Below are positions 10,965 to 22,535 of a stretch of 64,000 bases of DNA, piece by piece (the stretch's first letter is position 1; every line of letters begins with the position of its first letter). The notes below the pieces were generated by a model. The model was not told the DNA's origin and did not search any database. It was given only the letters and a program-made list of their open reading frames with translations. Where the stretch lies: assembly GCF_029227915.1 (NCBI RefSeq), contig NC_079879.1:9300001-9364000 (forward strand). The letters run 5' to 3'. The position numbers were made by a program, and so were the translations under genes. Source of the DNA: Hydractinia symbiolongicarpus. Its lineage: Eukaryota; Cnidaria; Hydrozoa; Anthoathecata; Hydractiniidae.

Positions 10965-11185
10965 CGATATAAGATTGTTAACCGTATAGGTCTTGTTCAA
11001 AACACTCTGCTGCAATGCAATGATTAAGAAGTATATTTCGTTATGTTTGAAGTCGATAAACAACATAATTCGGTTATTTAAAAAGGATAAACAAAATGAA
11101 TGCATAGGCCTGTTTTCTCTATCGAACGGAGACAATTTAATCGATACAGAAGTACACGTTAACTTCCTATCACAGATTCTTCTAA

Positions 11186-11257
11186 TGAAATGACCAGGAC
11201 TCGAACCTGGGTTATTGCGGCCACAACGCAATGTACTAACCACTATGCGATCACGGC
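11186..11257 (-). tRNA. tRNA-His-like (GUG), form B
   Basis: A59 to G and T11 to C. Confidence 0.68.
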
Positions 11258-11475
11258 TTATGTGAGATTGACTATACATGCCTTGTTCAAAACACTCTGC
11301 TGCAAGGCGATGATTAAGAAGTATATTACGTTATGTTTGAAGCCGATACACAACATGATTCGGTTATTTAAAAAGAATAAACAAAATGAAGGCATAGGAC
11401 TGTTTTCTCTATGGAATGGAGACAATTTAATCGATCCAGAAGTACACGTTAACATCCTATCACAGATTCTTCTAA

Positions 11476-11547
11476 TGAAATGACCAGGACTCGAACCTGG
11501 GTTATTGCGGCCACAGCGCAATGTACTAACCACTATACGATCACGGC
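11476..11547 (-). tRNA. tRNA-His-like (GUG), form B
   Basis: T32 to C in the anticodon loop; A59 to G. Confidence 0.68.
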
Positions 11548-11723
11548 TGATATAAGACTGTTAACCATATATGTCTTGTTCAAAACACTCTGCTTCAAGG
11601 CGATGATTAAGAAGTGTATTTCGTTATGTTTGAAGTCGATACACAACATAATTCGGTTATTTAAAAAGAAAAAACAAAATGAATGCATAGGACTGTTTTC
11701 TCAATCGAACGAAGTCATTCCAA

Positions 11724-11795
11724 TGAAATGACCAGGATTCGAACCTGGGTTATTGCGGCCACAACGCAATGTACTAACCACTATACGATCACGGC
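11724..11795 (-). tRNA. tRNA-His-like (GUG), form B
   Basis: Only the form B changes. Its 3' flank has lost about 45 bp of spacer, giving a 248-bp step from the previous copy. Confidence 0.7.
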
Positions 11796-12021
11796 TGATG
11801 TGAGATTGTTATCTATATATGTCTTGTTCAAAACACTGTGCTGCAATGCGTTGATTAAGAAATGTATTACGTTATGTTTGAAGTCTATACACAAAAAATA
11901 ATTCGGTGTAATAGAGAAAACAAGCAAAATTAAAGCATCAGGTGCTGTTCATCCAAGCGAACAGGGTCAATTTAATCGATACAGAAATATATGTTCACTT
12001 TCCTATCACTGATTCTTGTAA

Positions 12022-12093
12022 TGCCGTGACCAGGATTCGAACCTGGGTTATTGCGGCCACAACGCAATGTACTAACCACTATACGATCACGGT
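12022..12093 (-). tRNA. tRNA-His: tRNA-His (GUG), form A with A1
   Basis: A1 is the only change; pair 1-72 becomes A.C. Confidence 0.82.
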
Positions 12094-12316
12094 GATGTGA
12101 GATTGTTATCTGTATATTTCTTGTTCAAAGCACTGAGCTGCAATGCGTTTATTAAGAAATGTATTACGTTATGTTTGAAGTCGATGCACAACATAATTCG
12201 GTGTAATAGAGAAAACAAGCAAAATTAAAGCATCAGGTGCTGTTCATCCAAGCGAACGGGGTCAATTTAATCGATACAGAAATATATGTTCACTTTCCTA
12301 TCACTGATTCTTGTAA

Positions 12317-12388
12317 TGCCGTGACCAGGATTCGAACCTGGGTTATTGCGGCCACAACGCAATGTACTAACCACTATACGATCACGGC
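12317..12388 (-). tRNA. tRNA-His: tRNA-His (GUG), form A, consensus copy
   Basis: Matches the consensus at every base. Confidence 0.95.
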
Positions 12389-12609
12389 TGATATAAGATT
12401 GTTAACCATATATTTTTTGTTCAAAACACTCTGCTGCAATGCGATGATTAAGAAGTATATTTCGTTATGTTTGAAGTCGATACACAACATAATTCGGTTA
12501 TTTAAAAAGAATAAACAAAATGAATGCATAGGACTGTTTTCTTTATGGAACGGAGACAATTTAATCGATACGGAAGTACACGTTAACTTCCTATCACAGA
12601 TTCTTCTAA

Positions 12610-12681
12610 TGAAATGACCAGAACTCGAACCTGGGTTATTGCGGCCACAGCGCAATGTACTAACCACTATACGATCACGGC
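12610..12681 (-). tRNA. tRNA-His-like (GUG), form B
   Basis: C61 to T and T32 to C. Confidence 0.65.
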
Positions 12682-12905
12682 TGATGTGAGATTGTTATCT
12701 ATATATGTCTTGTTCAAAACACTGTGCTGCAATGCGTTGATTAAGAAATGTATTACGTTATGTTTGAAGTCGATACACAAAATTATTCGGTGTAATAGAG
12801 AAAACAAGCAAAATTAAAGCATCAGGAGCTGTTCATCAAAGCGAACGGGGTCAATTTAATCAATACGGAAATACATGTTCACTTTCCTATCACTGATTCT
12901 TGTAA

Positions 12906-12977
12906 TGCCGTGACCAAGACTCGAACCTGGGTTATTGCGGCCACAACGCAATGTACTAACCACTTTACGATCACGGT
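12906..12977 (-). tRNA. tRNA-His: tRNA-His (GUG), form A with A1
   Basis: C62 to T and A59 to G; D-stem change near position 12. Confidence 0.72.
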
Positions 12978-13199
12978 TGGTATAAGATTGTTAACCATAT
13001 ATGTCTTGTTCAAAACACTCTGCTGCAATGCGATGATTAAGAAGTATATTTCGTTATGTTTGAAGCCTATACACAACATAATTCGGTGATATAAAGAAAA
13101 TAAACAAAATGAATTCATAGGACTGTTTTTTCTTGCGAACAGAGACATTTTAATCGATACAGAAATATATGTTCACTTTCCTATCACTGATTCTTGTAA

Positions 13200-13271
13200 T
13201 GCCGTGACCAGGATTCTAACCTGGGTTATTGCGGCCACAACGCAATGCACTAACCACTATACGATCACGAC
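13200..13271 (-). tRNA. tRNA-His: tRNA-His (GUG), form A, degenerate
   Basis: C56 to A in the B box, A24 to G, C2 to T. Confidence 0.72.
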
Positions 13272-13492
13272 TGATATAAGATTGTTAACCATATATGTCT
13301 TGTTCAAAACACTCTGCTGCAATGCGATGATTAAGAAGTATATTTCGTTATGTTTGAAGTCGATACACAACATAATTCGGTTATTTAAAAAAAATAAAGG
13401 AAATGAGTGCATAGGACTGTTTTCTCTATGGAACGGAGACAATTTAATCGATACAGAAGTACACGTTAACTTCCTATCACAGATTCTTCTAA

Positions 13493-13564
13493 TGAAATGA
13501 CCAGGACTCGAACCTGGGTTATTGCGGCCACAACGCAATGTACTAACCACTATACGATCACGGC
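13493..13564 (-). tRNA. tRNA-His-like (GUG), form B
   Basis: A59 to G beside the form B changes. Confidence 0.7.
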
Positions 13565-13785
13565 TGATATAAGATTGTTAACCATATATGTTTTGTTCAA
13601 AACACTCTGCTGCAATGCGATGATTAAGAAGTATATTTCGTTATGTTTGAAGTCGATACACAATATAATTCGGTTATTTAAAAAGAATACAGGAAATGAA
13701 TGCATAGGACTGTTTTCTCTATGGAACGGAGACAATTTAATCGATACACAAGTACCCGTTAACTTCCTATCACAGATTCTTCCAA

Positions 13786-13838
13786 TGAGATGACCAGGAT
13801 TCAAACCTGGGTTATTGCATCCATAACGCAATGTACTA
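13786..13838 (-). pseudogene. Truncated tRNA-His, 5' third missing, anticodon ATG
   Basis: Form B-type 3' end (70 is C), C56 to T, C39 to T, C38 to A, and G34 to A giving ATG. The tRNA stops within the D arm and runs into spacer (actgttttctctatcg), with microhomology act at the joint. A box is lost. Confidence 0.75.
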
Positions 13839-13914
13839 CTGTTTTCTCTATCGAACGAAGTCAATTAAATCGATACAGAAGTACACGTTAACTTCCTATC
13901 ACAGATTCTTCCAA

Positions 13915-13986
13915 TGAAATGACCAGGATTCGAACCTGGGTTATTGCGGCCACAACGCAATGTACTAACCACTATACGATCACGGC
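13915..13986 (-). tRNA. tRNA-His-like (GUG), form B
   Basis: Only the form B changes; lies 129 bp from the truncated copy. Confidence 0.7.
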
Positions 13987-14210
13987 TGATGTGGGATTGT
14001 TATCTATATATGTCTTGTTCAATACACTGTGCTGCAATGCGTTGATTAAGAAGTGTATTACGTTATGTTTAAAGTCGATACACAACATAATTCGGTGTAA
14101 TAGAGAAAACAGGCAAAATTAAAGCATCAGGAGCTGTTCATCCAAGCGAATGGGGTCAATTTAATCGATACAGAAATATATGTTCTCTTTCCTATTACTG
14201 ATTCCTGTAA

Positions 14211-14282
14211 TGCCGTGCCCAGGATTCGAACCTGGCTTATGGCGGCCACAACGCAATGTACTAACCACTATGCGATCACGGC
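14211..14282 (-). tRNA. tRNA-His: tRNA-His (GUG), form A, degenerate
   Basis: T66 to G, C48 to G, A42 to C, T11 to C. Confidence 0.7.
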
Positions 14283-14500
14283 TTATGTGAGATTGACTAT
14301 ACATGCCTTGTTCAAAACACTCTGCTGCAAGGCGATGATTAAGAAGTATATTACGTTATGTTTGAAGCCGATACACAACATGATTCGGTTATTTAAAAAG
14401 AATAAACAAAATGAATGCATAGGACTGTTTTCTCTATGGAACGGAGACAATTTAATCGATACAGAAGTACACGTTAACTTTCTATCACAGATTCTTCTAA

Positions 14501-14572
14501 TGAAATGACCAGGACTCGAACCTGGGTTATTGCGGCCACAACGCAATGTACTAACCACTATACGATCACGGC
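14501..14572 (-). tRNA. tRNA-His-like (GUG), form B
   Basis: A59 to G beside the form B changes. Confidence 0.7.
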
Positions 14573-14793
14573 TGATATAAGATTGGTAACCATATATGTC
14601 TTGTTCAAAACACTCTGCTGAAAGGCGATGATTAAGAAGTATATTTCGTTATGTTTGAAGTCAATACACAACATAATTCGGTTATTTAAAAAGAAAAAAC
14701 AAAATAAATGCATAGGACTGTTTTCTCAATCGAACAAAGTCAATTTAATCGATACAGAAGTACACGTTAACTTCCTATCACAGATTCTTCCAA

Positions 14794-14865
14794 TGAAATG
14801 ACCAGGATTCGAACCTGGGTTATTGCGGCCACAACGCAATGTACTAACCACTATACGATCACGGC
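14794..14865 (-). tRNA. tRNA-His-like (GUG), form B
   Basis: Only the form B changes. Confidence 0.7.
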
Positions 14866-15088
14866 TGATGTGAGATTGTTATCTATATATGTCTTGTTCA
14901 AAACACTGTGCTGCAATGCGTTGATTAAGAAATGTATTACGTTATGTTTGAAGTCGATACACAAAAAATAATTCGGTGATATAAAGAAAATAACAAAAAG
15001 AATTCATAGGACTGTTTTCTCTAGCGAACGGAGATATTTTAATCGATACAGAAATATATGTTCACTTTCCTATCACTGATTATTGTAA

Positions 15089-15160
15089 TGCCGTGACCAG
15101 GATTCGAACCTGGGTTATTGCGGCCACAACGCAATGTACTAACCACTATACGATCACGGT
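15089..15160 (-). tRNA. tRNA-His: tRNA-His (GUG), form A with A1
   Basis: A1 is the only change. Confidence 0.82.
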
Positions 15161-15380
15161 GATGTGAGATTGTTATCTGTATATGTCTTGTTCAAAGCAC
15201 TGAGCTGCAATGCGTTGATTAAGAAATGTATTACGTTAAGTTTGAAGTCGATACACAACATAATTCGGTGTAATAGAGAAAGCAAGCAAAATGAATTCAT
15301 AGGACTGTTTTCTCTAGCGAACAGAGACATTTTAATCGATACGGAAATACATGTTCACATTCTTATCACAGTTCTGGCAT

Positions 15381-15415
15381 TGCCGTTACCAGGATTCGAA
15401 CCTGGCTTATACGGC
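15381..15415 (-). pseudogene. 35-bp mini-tRNA
   Basis: Fourth acceptor-T minihelix, same bases as at 2450, far from the other three. Confidence 0.8.
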
Positions 15416-15635
15416 TAATGTGAGATTGTTACGTACATGTCTTGTTCAAAACACTCTGCTTCAAAGCGTTGAGTAATAAATGTATTACGTTAAGTTTGAA
15501 GTCGATACACAACATAATTCGGTTATATAAAGAAAATAAAAAAATTAAATGCATAGAACAGTTTTCTCTAGCGAGCGGAGACAATTTAATCGATACAGAA
15601 GAACATGTTCACTATCCTATCACTGACTCTTGTAA

Positions 15636-15707
15636 TGCCGTGACCAGGATCCGAACCTGGGTTATTTCGGCCACAACACAATATACTAACCACTATACGA
15701 TCACGGC
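15636..15707 (-). tRNA. tRNA-His: tRNA-His (GUG), form A, degenerate
   Basis: A58 to G, C41 to A, and further changes in the anticodon stem and at 24-25. Confidence 0.68.
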
Positions 15708-15931
15708 TGATGTGAGATTGTTATCTATATATGTGTTGTTCAAAACACTGTGCTGCAATGCGTTGATTAAGAAATGTATTACGTTATGTTTGAAGTCGAT
15801 ACACAACATAATTCGGTGTAATAGAGAAAACAAGCAAAATTAAAGCATCAGGAGCTGTTCATCCAAGCAAATGGGGTCAATTTAGTCGATATAGAAATAT
15901 ATGTTCACTTTCCTATCACTGATTCTTGTAA

Positions 15932-16003
15932 TGCCGTGACCAGGATTCGAACCTGGGTTATTGCGGCCACAAGGCAATGTACTAACCACTATACGAGTAC
16001 GGC
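15932..16003 (-). tRNA. tRNA-His: tRNA-His (GUG), form A, degenerate
   Basis: G31 to C, A7 to C and G6 to A break anticodon and acceptor pairs. Confidence 0.68.
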
Positions 16004-16225
16004 TGATATAAAATTGTTACCTATACATGCCTTGTTCAAAACACTCTGCTACATTGCGATGATTAAGAAGTATACTACGTTATGTTGAATGTCGATACAC
16101 AACATAATTCGGTTATTTAAAACGAATAAACACAATGAATGCATAGGACTGTTTTCTCTATCGAACGGAGACAATTTAATCGATACAGAAATACATGTTC
16201 ACTTTCCTATCTCTGAATCTTGTAA

Positions 16226-16276
16226 TGCCGTGACCAGGATTGGAACCTGGGTTATTGCGGCCACAACGCAATGTAC
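16226..16276 (-). pseudogene. Truncated tRNA-His, 5' third missing
   Basis: Form A 3' end with G57 to C. It ends in the D arm at nearly the same joint as the copy at 13786 and leads into the same spacer, but its 3' half is of another form. Confidence 0.75.
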
Positions 16277-16354
16277 AACTGTTTTCTCTATCGAACGAAG
16301 TCAATTAAATCGATACAGAAGTACACGTTAACTTCCTATCACAGATTCTTCCAA

Positions 16355-16426
16355 TGAAATGACCAGGATTCGAACCTGGGTTATTGCGGCCACAACACAA
16401 TGTACTAACCACTATAAGATCACGGC
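16355..16426 (-). tRNA. tRNA-His-like (GUG), form B
   Basis: C30 to T and G10 to T added. Confidence 0.6.
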
Positions 16427-16650
16427 TGATGTGGGATTGTTATCTATATATGTCTTGTTCAATACACTGTGCTGCAATGCGTTGATTAAGAAATGTATTA
16501 CGTTATGTTTAAAGTCGATACACAACATAATTCGGTGTAATAGAGAAAACAAGCAAAATTAAAGCATCAGGAGCTGTTCATCCAAGCGAACGGGGTCAAT
16601 TTAATCGATACAGAAATATATGTTCACTTTCCTATTACTGATTCCTGTAA

Positions 16651-16722
16651 TGCCGTGACCAGGATTCGAACCTGGGTTATTGCGGCCACAACGCAATGTA
16701 CTAACCACTATACGATCACGGC
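16651..16722 (-). tRNA. tRNA-His: tRNA-His (GUG), form A, consensus copy
   Basis: Matches the consensus at every base. Confidence 0.95.
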
Positions 16723-16943
16723 TGATATAAGATTGTTAACCATATATTTTTTGTTCAAAACACTCTGCTGAAAGGCGATGATTAAGAAGTATATTTCGTT
16801 ATGTTTGAAGTCGATACACAACATAATTCGGTTATTGAAAAAGAAAAAACAAAATGAATGCATAGGACTGTTTTCTCAATCGAACGAAGTCAATTTAATC
16901 GATACAGAAGTACACGTTAACTTCCTATCACAGATTCTTCTAA

Positions 16944-17015
16944 TGAAATGACCAGAACTCGAACCTGGGTTATTGCGGCCACAGCGCAATGTACTAACCA
17001 CTATACGATCACGGC
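16944..17015 (-). tRNA. tRNA-His-like (GUG), form B
   Basis: C61 to T and T32 to C, as at 12610. Confidence 0.65.
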
Positions 17016-17236
17016 TGATATAAGATTGTTAACCATATATGTCTTGTTCAAAACACTTTGCTGCAATGCGATGATTAAGAAGTATATTTCGTTATGTTTG
17101 AAGTCGATACACAACATAATTCGGTTATTTAAAAAGAATAAACAAAATGAATGCATAGGACTGTTTTCTTTATGGAACGGAGACAATTTAATCGATACAG
17201 AAGTACACGTTAACTTCCTATCACAGTTTCTTCTAA

Positions 17237-17308
17237 TGAAATGACCAGGATTCGAACCTGGGTTATTGCAGCCACAACGCAATGTAGTAACCACTATACG
17301 ATCACGGC
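17237..17308 (-). tRNA. tRNA-His-like (GUG), form B
   Basis: C39 to T and G22 to C. Confidence 0.65.
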
Positions 17309-17532
17309 TGATGTGAGATTGTTATCTATATATGTCTTGTTCAAAACACTGTCCTGCAATGCGTTGATTAAGAAATGTATTGCGTTATGTTTGAAGTCGA
17401 TAAACAACATAATTCGGTGTAATAGAGAAAACAAGCAAAATTAAAGCATCAGGAGCTGTTCATCCAAGCGAACAGGGTCAATTTAATCGATACAGAAATA
17501 TATGTTCACTTTCCTATGACTGATTCTTGTAA

Positions 17533-17604
17533 TGCCGTGACCAGGATTCTAACCTGGGTTATTGCGGCCACAACGCAATGTACTAACCACTATACGATCA
17601 CGGC
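17533..17604 (-). tRNA. tRNA-His: tRNA-His (GUG), form A variant
   Basis: C56 to A in the B box. Confidence 0.78.
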
Positions 17605-17826
17605 TCATATGAGATTGTTAACCATATATGTCTTGTTCAAAACACTCTGCTGCAATGCGATGATTAAGAAGTAAATTTCGTTATGTTTGAAGTCGATACA
17701 CAACATAATTCAGTTATATAAAGAAAATAAACAAAATAAATGCATAGGACTGTTTTCTCTAGCGAACGGAGGCAATTTAATTGATACAGAAGTACATGTT
17801 CACTATCCTATCACTGACTCTTGTAA

Positions 17827-17898
17827 TGCCGTGACCAGAATTCGAACCTAGGTTATTGCGGCCACAACGCAATGTACTAACCACTATACCATCACGGC
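17827..17898 (-). tRNA. tRNA-His: tRNA-His (GUG), form A variant
   Basis: C61 to T and C9 to G, the marks of 386 and 1269, plus C50 to T. Confidence 0.8.
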
Positions 17899-18121
17899 TG
17901 ATGTGAGATTGTTATCCATATATGTCTTGTAAAAACACTGTGCTGCAATGCGTTGATTAAGAAATGTATTACGTTATGTTTGAAGTCGATACACACCATA
18001 ATTTGGTGTAATAGAGAAAACAAGCAAAATTAAAGCATCAGGAGCTGTTCATCCAAGCGAACGGGGTCAATTTAATCGATACAGAAATATATGTTCACTT
18101 TCCTATCACTGATTCTTGTAA

Positions 18122-18193
18122 TGCCGTGACCAGGATTCGAACCTGGGTTATTGCGGCCACAACGCAATGTACAAACCACTATACGATCACGGC
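18122..18193 (-). tRNA. tRNA-His: tRNA-His (GUG), form A variant
   Basis: A21 to T only. Confidence 0.87.
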
Positions 18194-18415
18194 CGATAAA
18201 AGATTGTTAACCATATTTGTCTTGTTTAAAACACTCTGCTGCAATGCGATGATTAAGAAGTATATTTCGTTATGTTTGAAGTCGATACACAACATAATTC
18301 GGTGATATAAAGAAAATAAACAAAATGAATTCATAGGACTGTTTTCTCTAGCGAACAGAGACATTTTAATCCATACAGAAATATATGTTCACTTTTCTAT
18401 CACTGATTCTTGAAA

Positions 18416-18487
18416 TGCCGTGACCAGGACTCGAACCTGGGTTATTGCGGCCACAACGCAATGTACTAACCACTATACGATCACCGG
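18416..18487 (-). tRNA. tRNA-His: tRNA-His (GUG), form A, 5' acceptor altered
   Basis: The 5' strand reads CCGGTGA, as if one base had been inserted and G1 lost. A59 to G. Confidence 0.7.
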
Positions 18488-18708
18488 TGATATAAGATTG
18501 TTAACCATATATGTCTTGTTCAAAACACTCTGCTGCAATGCGATGATTAAGAAGTATATTTCGTTATGTTTGAAGTCGATACACAACATAATTCGGTTAT
18601 TTAAAAAGAATAAACAAAATGAATGCATAGGACTGTTTTCTCTATGGAACGGAGACAATTTAATCGATACAGAAGTACACGTTAACTTCCTATCGCAGAT
18701 TCTTCTAA

Positions 18709-18780
18709 TGAAATGACCAGGATGCGAACCTGGGTTATTGCGGCCACAACGCAATGTACTAACCACTATATGATCACGGC
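18709..18780 (-). tRNA. tRNA-His-like (GUG), form B
   Basis: A58 to C and G10 to A. Confidence 0.6.
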
Positions 18781-19001
18781 TGATATAAGATTGTTAACCA
18801 TATATGTCTTGTTCAAAACACTCTGCTGCAATGCGATGATTAAGAAGTATATTTCGTTATGTTTGAAGTCGATACACAACATAATTCGGTTATTTAAAAA
18901 GAAAAAACAAAATGAATGCATAGGACTGTTTTCTCTATCGAACGAAGTCAATTTAATCGATACACAAGTACACGTTAACTTCCTATCACAGATTCTTCCA
19001 A

Positions 19002-19073
19002 TGAGAAGACCAGGATTCGAACCAGGGTTATTGCGGCCACAACTCAATGTACTAACCACTATACGATCACGGT
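19002..19073 (-). tRNA. tRNA-His-like (GUG), form C with A1
   Basis: 3' strand TCTTCTCA against ACCGTGA leaves few acceptor pairs; A51 to T gives T51.T63. B box intact. Confidence 0.55.
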
Positions 19074-19296
19074 GATGTGAGATTGTTATCTGTATATGTC
19101 TTGTTCAAAGCACTGAGCTGCAATGCGTTCATTAAGAAATGTATTACGTTATTTTTGAAGTCGATACACAACATAATTCGGTGTAATAGAGAAAACAAGC
19201 AAAATTAAAGCATCAGGAGCTGTTCATCCAAGCGAACGGGATCAATTTAATCGATACAGAAATTCATGTTCACTTTCCTATCACTGATTCTTGTAA

Positions 19297-19368
19297 TGCC
19301 GTGACCAGGATTCGAACCTCGGTTATTGCGGCCACAACGCAATGTACTAACCACTATACGATCACGGC
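19297..19368 (-). tRNA. tRNA-His: tRNA-His (GUG), form A variant
   Basis: C50 to G gives G50.G64 in the T stem. Confidence 0.82.
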
Positions 19369-19589
19369 TGATATAAGATTGTTAACCATATATGTCTTGT
19401 TCAAAACACTCTTCTGCAATGCGATGATTAAGAAGTATATTTCGTTATGTTTGAAGTCGATACACAACATAATTCGGTTATTTAAAAAGAATAAACAAAA
19501 TGAATGCATAGGACTGTTTTCTCTATGGAACGGAGACAATTTAATCGATACAGAAGTACACGTTAACTTCCTATCACAGATTCTTCTAG

Positions 19590-19661
19590 TGAAATGACCA
19601 GGACACGAACCTGGGTTATTGCAGCCACAACGCAATATACTAACCACTATATGATCACGGC
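19590..19661 (-). tRNA. tRNA-His-like (GUG), form B
   Basis: A58 to T, A59 to G, C39 to T, C25 to T, G10 to A. Confidence 0.58.
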
Positions 19662-19882
19662 TGATATAAGATTGTTAACCATATATGTCTTGTTCAAAAC
19701 ACTCTGCTGCAATGCGATGATTAAGAAGTATATTTCGTTATGTTTGAAGTCGATACACAACATAATTCGGTTATTTAAAAAGAAAAAACAAAATGAATGC
19801 ATAGGACTGTTTTCTCTATCGAACGAAGTCAATTTAATCGATACACAAGTACACGTTAACTTCCTATCACAGATTCTTCCAA

Positions 19883-19954
19883 TGAGAAGACCAGGATTCG
19901 AACCAGGGTTATTGCGGCCACAACTCAATGTACTAACCACTATACGATCACGGT
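19883..19954 (-). tRNA. tRNA-His-like (GUG), form C with A1
   Basis: Copy of 19002 in the 881-bp repeat. Confidence 0.55.
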
Positions 19955-20177
19955 GATGTGAGATTGTTATCTGTATATGTCTTGTTCAAAGCACTGAGCT
20001 GCAATGCGTTCATTAAGAAATGTATTACGTTATTTTTGAAGTCGATACACAACATAATTCGGTGTAATAGAGAAAACAAGCAAAATTAAAGCATCAGGAG
20101 CTGTTCATCCAAGCGAACGGGATCAATTTAATCGATACAGAAATTCATGTTCACTTTCCTATCACTGATTCTTGTAA

Positions 20178-20249
20178 TGCCGTGACCAGGATTCGAACCT
20201 CGGTTATTGCGGCCACAACGCAATGTACTAACCACTATACGATCACGGC
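20178..20249 (-). tRNA. tRNA-His: tRNA-His (GUG), form A variant
   Basis: Copy of 19297 (C50 to G). Confidence 0.82.
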
Positions 20250-20470
20250 TGATATAAGATTGTTAACCATATATGTCTTGTTCAAAACACTCTTCTGCAA
20301 TGCGATGATTAAGAAGTATATTTCGTTATGTTTGAAGTCGATACACAACATAATTCGGTTATTTAAAAAGAATAAACAAAATGAATGCATAGGACTGTTT
20401 TCTCTATGGAACGGAGACAATTTAATCGATACAGAAGTACACGTTAACTTCCTATCACAGATTCTTCTAG

Positions 20471-20542
20471 TGAAATGACCAGGACACGAACCTGGGTTAT
20501 TGCAGCCACAACGCAATATACTAACCACTATATGATCACGGC
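20471..20542 (-). tRNA. tRNA-His-like (GUG), form B
   Basis: Copy of 19590. Confidence 0.58.
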
Positions 20543-20763
20543 TGATATAAGATTGTTAACCATATATGTCTTGTTCAAAACACTCTGCTGCAATGCGATG
20601 ATTAAGAAGTATATTTCGTTATGTTTGAAGTCGATACACAACATAATTCCGTTATTTAAAAAGAAAAAAGAAAATGAATGCATAGGACTGTTTTCTCTAT
20701 CAAACGAAGTCAATTTAATCGATACACAAGTACACGTTAACTTCCTATCATAGATTCTTCCAA

Positions 20764-20835
20764 TGAGAAGACCAGGATTCGAACCAGGGTTATTGCAGCC
20801 ACAACGCAATGTACTAACCACTATACGATCACGGT
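20764..20835 (-). tRNA. tRNA-His-like (GUG), form C with A1
   Basis: As 19002, with C39 to T. Confidence 0.55.
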
Positions 20836-21058
20836 GATGTGAGATTGTTATCTGTATATGTCTTGTTCAAAGCACTGAGCTGCAATGCGTTCATTAAGAA
20901 ATGTATTACGTTATTTTTGAAGTCGATACACAACATAATTCGGTGTAATAGAGAAAACAAGCAAAATTAAAGCGTCAGGAGCTGTTCATCCAAGCGAACG
21001 GGGTCAATTTAATCGATACAGAATTTCATGTTCACTTTCCTATCACTGATTCTTGTAA

Positions 21059-21130
21059 TGCCGTGACCAGGATTCGAACCTCGGTTATTGCGGCCACAAC
21101 GCAATGTACTAACCACTATACGATCACGGC
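21059..21130 (-). tRNA. tRNA-His: tRNA-His (GUG), form A variant
   Basis: C50 to G. Confidence 0.82.
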
Positions 21131-21351
21131 TGATATAAGATTGTTAACCATATATGTCTTGTTCAAAACACTCTGCTGCAATGCGATGATTAAGAAGTAT
21201 ATTTCGTTATGTTTGAAGTCGATACACAACATAATTCGGTTATTCAAAAACAATAAACAAAATGAATGCATAGGACTGTTTTCTCTATGGAACGGAGACA
21301 ATTTAAACGATACAGAAGTACACGTTAACTTCCTATCACAGATTCTTCTAA

Positions 21352-21423
21352 TGAAATGACCAGGACTCGAACCTGGGTTATTGCGCCCACAACGCAATGT
21401 ACTAACCACTATATGATTACGGC
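21352..21423 (-). tRNA. tRNA-His-like (GUG), form B
   Basis: C38 to G in the anticodon loop, G10 to A, G6 to A. Confidence 0.6.
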
Positions 21424-21644
21424 TGATATAAGATTGTTAACCATATATGTCTTGTTCAAAACACTCTTCTGCAATGCGATGATTAAGAAGTATATTTCGT
21501 TATGTTTGAAGTCGATACACAACATAATTCGGTTATTTAAAAAGAATAAACAAAATGAATGCATAGGACTGTTTTCTCTATGGAACGGAGACAATTTAAT
21601 CGATACAGAAGTACACGTTAACTTCCTATCACAGATTCTTCTAA

Positions 21645-21716
21645 TGAAATGACCAGGACTCGAACCTGGGTTATTGCAGCCACAACGCAATGTACTAACC
21701 ACTATATGATCACGGC
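21645..21716 (-). tRNA. tRNA-His-like (GUG), form B
   Basis: C39 to T and G10 to A. Confidence 0.65.
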
Positions 21717-21937
21717 TGATATAAGATTGTTAACCATATATGTCTTGTTCAAAACACTCTGCTGCAATGCGATGATTAAGAAGTATATTTCGTTATGTTT
21801 GAAGTCGATACACAACATAATTCGGTTATTTAAAAAGAAAAAACAAAATGAATGCATAGGACTGTTTTCTCTATCGAACGAAGTCAATTTAATCGATACA
21901 CAAGTACACGTTAACTTCCTATCACAGATTCTTCCAA

Positions 21938-22009
21938 TGAGATGACCAGGATTCAAACCTGGGTTATTGCGGCCACAACGCAATGTACTAACCACTATAC
22001 GATCACGGT
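21938..22009 (-). tRNA. tRNA-His-like (GUG), form B (C70) with A1
   Basis: 3' strand TCATCTCA, a step between B and C; C56 to T in the B box. Confidence 0.55.
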
Positions 22010-22232
22010 GATGTGAGAGTGTTATCTGTATATGTCTTGTTCAAAGCACTGAGCTGCAATGCGTTGATTAAGAAATGTATTACGTTATGTTTGAAGTCAA
22101 TACACAACATAATTCGGTGTAATGGAGAAAACAAGCAAAAATAAAGCATCAGGAGCTGTTCATCCAAGCGGACGGGGTCAATTTAATCGATACAGAAATG
22201 TAAGTTCACTATCCTATCACTGACTCTTGTAA

Positions 22233-22304
22233 TGCCGTGACCAGGATTCGAAACTGGGTTATTGCGGCCACAACGCAATGTACTAACCACTATACGATCA
22301 CGGC
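22233..22304 (-). tRNA. tRNA-His: tRNA-His (GUG), form A variant
   Basis: G53 to T in B box and T stem. Confidence 0.78.
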
Positions 22305-22522
22305 TTATGTTAGATTGACTATACATGCCTTGCTCAAAACACTCTGCTGCAAGGCGATGATTAAGAAGTATATTACATTATGTTTGAAGCCGATACACAA
22401 CATAATTTGGTGATATAAAGAAAATAACAAAATTAATTCATAGGACTGTTTTCTCTAGCGAACGGAGATATTTTAATCGATACAGAAATATGTGTTCACT
22501 TTCCTATCACTGATTCTTGTAA

Positions 22523-22535
22523 TGCCGATCACGGC
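22523..22535 (-). pseudogene. 13-bp remnant of a deleted tRNA-His
   Basis: Only the outer acceptor ends remain (tgccg joined to atcacggc). The joint shares cg with both sides, so a microhomology deletion removed about 59 bp. The spacer around it is intact. Confidence 0.8.

Larger units (their letters stand above)
19002..20835. repeat. 881-bp higher-order repeat (C-A-B trimer)
   Basis: Trimers of form C, form A (C50 to G) and form B start at 19002 and 19883, and a third form C begins at 20764. Spacing is exactly 881 bp. The first two copies look identical; differences accumulate towards the third, for example in the poly-A-rich spacer near 20650-20705. The form A copy at 21059 continues the series. 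Confidence 0.85.

Noticed and set aside
18766-19059. Recurrent ~97-residue frames on the minus strand
   Set aside because: They read through the tRNA sense strand itself (GRNNPGSNPG-type peptide), a well-known false annotation from tRNA genes.
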